Source: Nocardioides islandensis
GTDB lineage: Bacteria; Actinomycetota; Actinomycetes; Propionibacteriales; Nocardioidaceae
DNA length: 64,000 bases
Assembly (NCBI RefSeq): GCF_015352455.1
Contig: NZ_JADKPN010000001.1
Location: 620,001 to 684,000 of the forward strand
Direction: 5' to 3'
Shown here: one piece after another, positions 61,235 through 64,000 of the stretch
Layout: every line of letters starts with the position of its first letter
How positions within the stretch are numbered: the stretch's first letter is position 1
Made by a program: the position numbers and the translations under genes
Notes under the pieces: generated by a model
Databases searched by the model: none
What the model saw: only the letters and a program-made list of their open reading frames with translations
What the model was told of the DNA's origin: nothing

Positions 61235-62940
61235 GGGACCGGTACGACGTGGTGATCGTCGGCGGCGGCTCGGCGGGCTGTGCCCTGGCCAACCGGCTCT
61301 CCGCCGACCCCGGCACCAGCGTCCTGGTCCTCGAGGCCGGCCGGGCCGACTGGCGGATCGACCCGTTCATCCACATGCCGGCCGCGCTGCCCATCCCGAT
61401 CGGCAATCGGCTCTACGACTGGAAGTACGAGACCGACCCCGAGCCTGCGATGAACGGCCGCCGCATCTCGCACGCGCGCGGCAAGGTGCTCGGCGGCTCC
61501 TCCAGCATCAACGGGATGATCTTCCAGCGCGGCAACCCGCTGGACTACGAGCGCTGGGCCGGTCAGCCGGGCATGAAGGAGTGGAGCTACGCCCACTGCC
61601 TGCCGTACTTCAAGCGGATGGAGACCCGGCTCCTCGTCGACGGCTCCGTCGGCGCGGACCAGTGGCGCGGCGGCGACGGACCGCTGGTGCTCGAGCAGGG
61701 CCCGGCGACCAACCCGCTGTTCGGCGCGTTCTTCGAGGCCGTGCAGCAGGCGGGGTACCACCTGACCGACGACGTGAACGGCTACCGCCAGGAGGGCTTC
61801 GGCCGCTTCGACCGCAACCTGCACCGCGGTCGCCGCCTGTCGGCGGCCCGGGCGTACCTCCACCCGGCCCGGCACCGCAAGAACCTCGACGTCGTCACCG
61901 TGGCGCTGGGCACCAAGGTGCGGTTCCAGGGCAAGCGCGCGGTCGGCGTCGAGTACCTGCGAGCCGGCCGCCCGCAGTACGTCGCGGCCGGCGACGTCAT
62001 CCTCAGCGGCGGCGCCATCAACACCCCTCAGCTGCTTCAGCTCTCCGGCGTCGGCAACGAGGAGCACCTCAAGCAGGTCGGCGTGCCGCTCGTGCACCAC
62101 CTGCCCGGCGTCGGCGAGAACCTCCAGGACCACCTCGAGGTCTACATCCAGTACGCCTCCAAGCAGCCGGTCTCGATCGCCCCCGGCCTGAAGTGGCACA
62201 AGCGACCCGGCATCGGCTACCAGTGGCTGTTCCACCGCAGCGGCCTCGGTGCCACCAACCACTTCGAGGGCGGTGGTTTCGCGCGCAGCAACGAGGACGT
62301 CGACTACCCGAACCTGATGTTCCACTTCCTGCCGATCGCCATCCGGTACGACGGCACGTCGCCCACCAAGGGCCACGGCTACCAGGTGCACATCGGGCCG
62401 ATGTACGCCGACACCCGCGGCCGGATCCGCATCACGTCGCGCGACCCGAAGCAGCATCCGTCGATGGTCTTCAACTACCTGACCACCGCCAACGACCGGC
62501 GGGAGTGGGTGGAGGCGGTCCGCGTGGCCCGCGACATCCTCAACCAGCCGGCCTTCGCGCCGTACAACGACGGCGAGCTGTCTCCCGGACCGTCCGTGGA
62601 GACCGACGACGAGATCCTCGACTGGGTGCGCGCCGACGCCGAGACGGCGCTGCACCCGTCCTGCACGGCCGCGATGGGCGTGGAGGAGATGTCGGTGGTC
62701 GACCCCGCGTCGATGAAGGTGCACGGCCTCGAGGGCCTGCGCGTCGTCGACGCCTCGGTGTTCCCGTTCGTCACGAACGGCAACATCTACGCGCCGACGA
62801 TGATGGTCGCCGAGAAGGCGGCCGACCTCATCGCCGGCAACACCCCGCTGCCCCCGTCCGACGCGCCGTTCTACCGCTACCGCGACGGCAGCCCGCTCCA
62901 CCCGCCCGGCGACCACCGCAACGAAAAGAGCACGTCATGA
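61231..62940 (+). CDS. betA: Choline dehydrogenase (GMC oxidoreductase)
   Basis: 569 residues. FAD-binding [34 protein letters not shown] signature 1 [22 protein letters not shown], signature 2 [16 protein letters not shown], and the catalytic His in [11 protein letters not shown] with the Asn in [12 protein letters not shown]. BetA oxidises choline to betaine aldehyde, passing electrons to the respiratory chain. Gene order betB-betA-proV with ATGA overlaps makes the product a matched set with the importer. Confidence 0.92.
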   Translation: MRDRYDVVIVGGGSAGCALANRLSADPGTSVLVLEAGRADWRIDPFIHMPAALPIPIGNRLYDWKYETDPEPAMNGRRISHARGKVLGGSSSINGMIFQRGNPLDYERWAGQPGMKEWSYAHCLPYFKRMETRLLVDGSVGADQWRGGDGPLVLEQGPATNPLFGAFFEAVQQAGYHLTDDVNGYRQEGFGRFDRNLHRGRRLSAARAYLHPARHRKNLDVVTVALGTKVRFQGKRAVGVEYLRAGRPQYVAAGDVILSGGAINTPQLLQLSGVGNEEHLKQVGVPLVHHLPGVGENLQDHLEVYIQYASKQPVSIAPGLKWHKRPGIGYQWLFHRSGLGATNHFEGGGFARSNEDVDYPNLMFHFLPIAIRYDGTSPTKGHGYQVHIGPMYADTRGRIRITSRDPKQHPSMVFNYLTTANDRREWVEAVRVARDILNQPAFAPYNDGELSPGPSVETDDEILDWVRADAETALHPSCTAAMGVEEMSVVDPASMKVHGLEGLRVVDASVFPFVTNGNIYAPTMMVAEKAADLIAGNTPLPPSDAPFYRYRDGSPLHPPGDHRNEKSTS

Positions 62941-64000
62941 CACTCACCGCCGACCAGCCCACGAGCGACACGAGCACGAGTGGTGAGGCCGCCGTCCACG
63001 TCAGCGGGCTGTGGAAGATCTTCGGGCCGAAGGCCGACGCCATCATGAAGAGCGACGACGCCCAGCTCTCGCGCAAGGACCTCCAGGAGAAGACCGGTCA
63101 CGTGGTCGGCATCCGGGACGTCTCCTTCGACGTCGCGCCCGGCGAGGTGTTCGTGGTGATGGGGCTGTCCGGCTCGGGCAAGTCCACCCTCGTCCGGCTG
63201 CTCACCCGGCTCATCGAGCCCACGGCGGGCGTGGTGAAGCTGTACGGCGAGGACATCACCGCCATGGGTGACAAGGCGCTGCTCGACACCCGCCGCCGTC
63301 GGGTGTCGATGGTCTTCCAGCACTTCGGCCTGCTCCCGCACCGCAAGGTCATCGACAACATCGCGTTCGGCCTCGAGGTCCGCGGCGAGGCCAAGGGCGG
63401 CCGCCGCAACCGGGCCCAGGAGATGGTCGACCTGGTGGGCCTGTCGGGCTACGAGAACAACTTCCCCGACCAGCTCTCCGGCGGCATGCAGCAGCGCGTC
63501 GGGCTGGCGCGGGCGCTGGCCTCCGACCCCGACATCCTGATGTTCGACGAGCCGTTCTCCGCTCTCGACCCGCTGATCCGCCGCGACATGCAGAACGAGG
63601 TCATCCGGCTCCACCACGAGGTCGGCAAGACCATGGTCTTCATCACCCACGACCTGGCCGAGGCGCTCAAGCTGGGCGACCGGATCCTGATCATGAGGGA
63701 CGGCGAGATCATCCAGATCGGCACGCCCGACGAGGTCGTCGCGGCCCCCGCCGACGAGTACGTCCGCGACTTCGTCAGCGACGTGCCGAAGTCGCACGTG
63801 CTGACCCTCAAGTGGGTCATGCGCGCGGAGCAGCCGGGCGAGGTGGACGCGAGCAGCCCGGTGCTGCAGGCCGGCCAGATCGTCCGCGACGCGGCGCGCG
63901 TCGTCATCGACCACCACGGACCCTGCCGCGTCGTCGACGGCGACAAGGTCGTCGGCGTCGTCGACGAGGAGGACATCCTGCGCGTCGTGGTGGCGGAGGA
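62937..64000 (+). CDS. proV: Glycine betaine/choline ABC transporter ATP-binding protein, 5' part
   Basis: The frame is open to the window edge (354 codons seen). ABC motifs: Walker [11 protein letters not shown]-loop [10 protein letters not shown], signature [14 protein letters not shown], Walker [13 protein letters not shown] and the switch His in FITHDLAEA. An N-terminal extension with the linker seen in ProV/OpuAA ([20 protein letters not shown]) precedes it, and a CBS domain begins after residue ~290 ([28 protein letters not shown]), where ionic strength is sensed in OpuA. The rest of the transporter should follow outside the window. Confidence 0.92.
   Translation, partial: MTLTADQPTSDTSTSGEAAVHVSGLWKIFGPKADAIMKSDDAQLSRKDLQEKTGHVVGIRDVSFDVAPGEVFVVMGLSGSGKSTLVRLLTRLIEPTAGVVKLYGEDITAMGDKALLDTRRRRVSMVFQHFGLLPHRKVIDNIAFGLEVRGEAKGGRRNRAQEMVDLVGLSGYENNFPDQLSGGMQQRVGLARALASDPDILMFDEPFSALDPLIRRDMQNEVIRLHHEVGKTMVFITHDLAEALKLGDRILIMRDGEIIQIGTPDEVVAAPADEYVRDFVSDVPKSHVLTLKWVMRAEQPGEVDASSPVLQAGQIVRDAARVVIDHHGPCRVVDGDKVVGVVDEEDILRVVVAE

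Overview
The window is a very GC-rich stretch, dense with genes, from an actinobacterium. Protein content and repeat style suggest a Nocardioides-like member of the Propionibacteriales, but that is inference because no rRNA or other marker is present. Supporting signs are ATGA/GTGA gene overlaps, many GTG starts, a TANNNT -10 box 5-8 bases before the start codon of about twenty genes (leaderless transcription), a DUF5926 SEC-C protein, and an arsenate reductase of the mycothiol-linked type. No tRNA, rRNA, CRISPR array, transposase or prophage was seen. Nearly everything is coding; the longest gap without a gene is about 230 bases.

Layout. 1-12.3 kb: end of a quinone reductase, M13 and M55 peptidases, a RecQ helicase fused to a phosphoribosyltransferase-like domain, an MFS exporter, a SNF2/SWIM pair and a membrane-anchored peptidoglycan-binding-like protein. 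11.7-16.9 kb: a TetR-controlled leucine catabolic operon (methylcrotonyl-CoA carboxylase beta and alpha, HMG-CoA lyase). 17-20.4 kb: two sulfotransferase-like genes around an unknown gene. 20.4-38.4 kb: mixed housekeeping and stress genes (EcsC, Aat, TMEM165 transporter, Fpg/Nei glycosylase, AAA ATPase, XRE regulator facing a two-gene clpP operon, EEP phosphoesterase, LOG, NYN-OST-HTH protein, PLP decarboxylase, PurN, several VOC/GNAT/SRPBCC proteins, GDPD). 38.5-40.6 kb: arsenic locus (arsI, arsR, aquaporin, arsC). 40.6-49.9 kb: lipoprotein, arginine deiminase, prephenate dehydratase, MetF, threonine aldolase, MetE-like protein, aldehyde dehydrogenase.

49.9-64 kb is the most striking part. 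A five-gene minus-strand operon (IclR, corrinoid protein, methyl-THF:corrinoid methyltransferase, RACo-type corrinoid activator, DUF1638) is divergent from a non-pyrrolysine MttB-family methyltransferase. After an AbiEi-like gene flanked by palindromes come purU, a second IclR, betB, betA and a ProV-type ABC ATPase. Together with metF at 44.9 kb the set can be read as a route: choline uptake, oxidation to glycine betaine, corrinoid-dependent demethylation onto tetrahydrofolate, then oxidation of the C1 unit and release as formate by PurU. The substrate of the MttB homologue is inferred from context only.

The second theme is repeated DNA. A repeat of about 105-115 bp occurs three times with one end abutting a stop codon. 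Both methylcrotonyl-CoA carboxylase genes carry in-frame hairpin-rich insertions. Several long palindromes sit just behind genes, two near-identical ones flank the AbiEi-like gene, and one junction holds three 22-bp units facing three inverted ones. One of the two ClpP paralogues has tryptophan in place of the nucleophilic serine.
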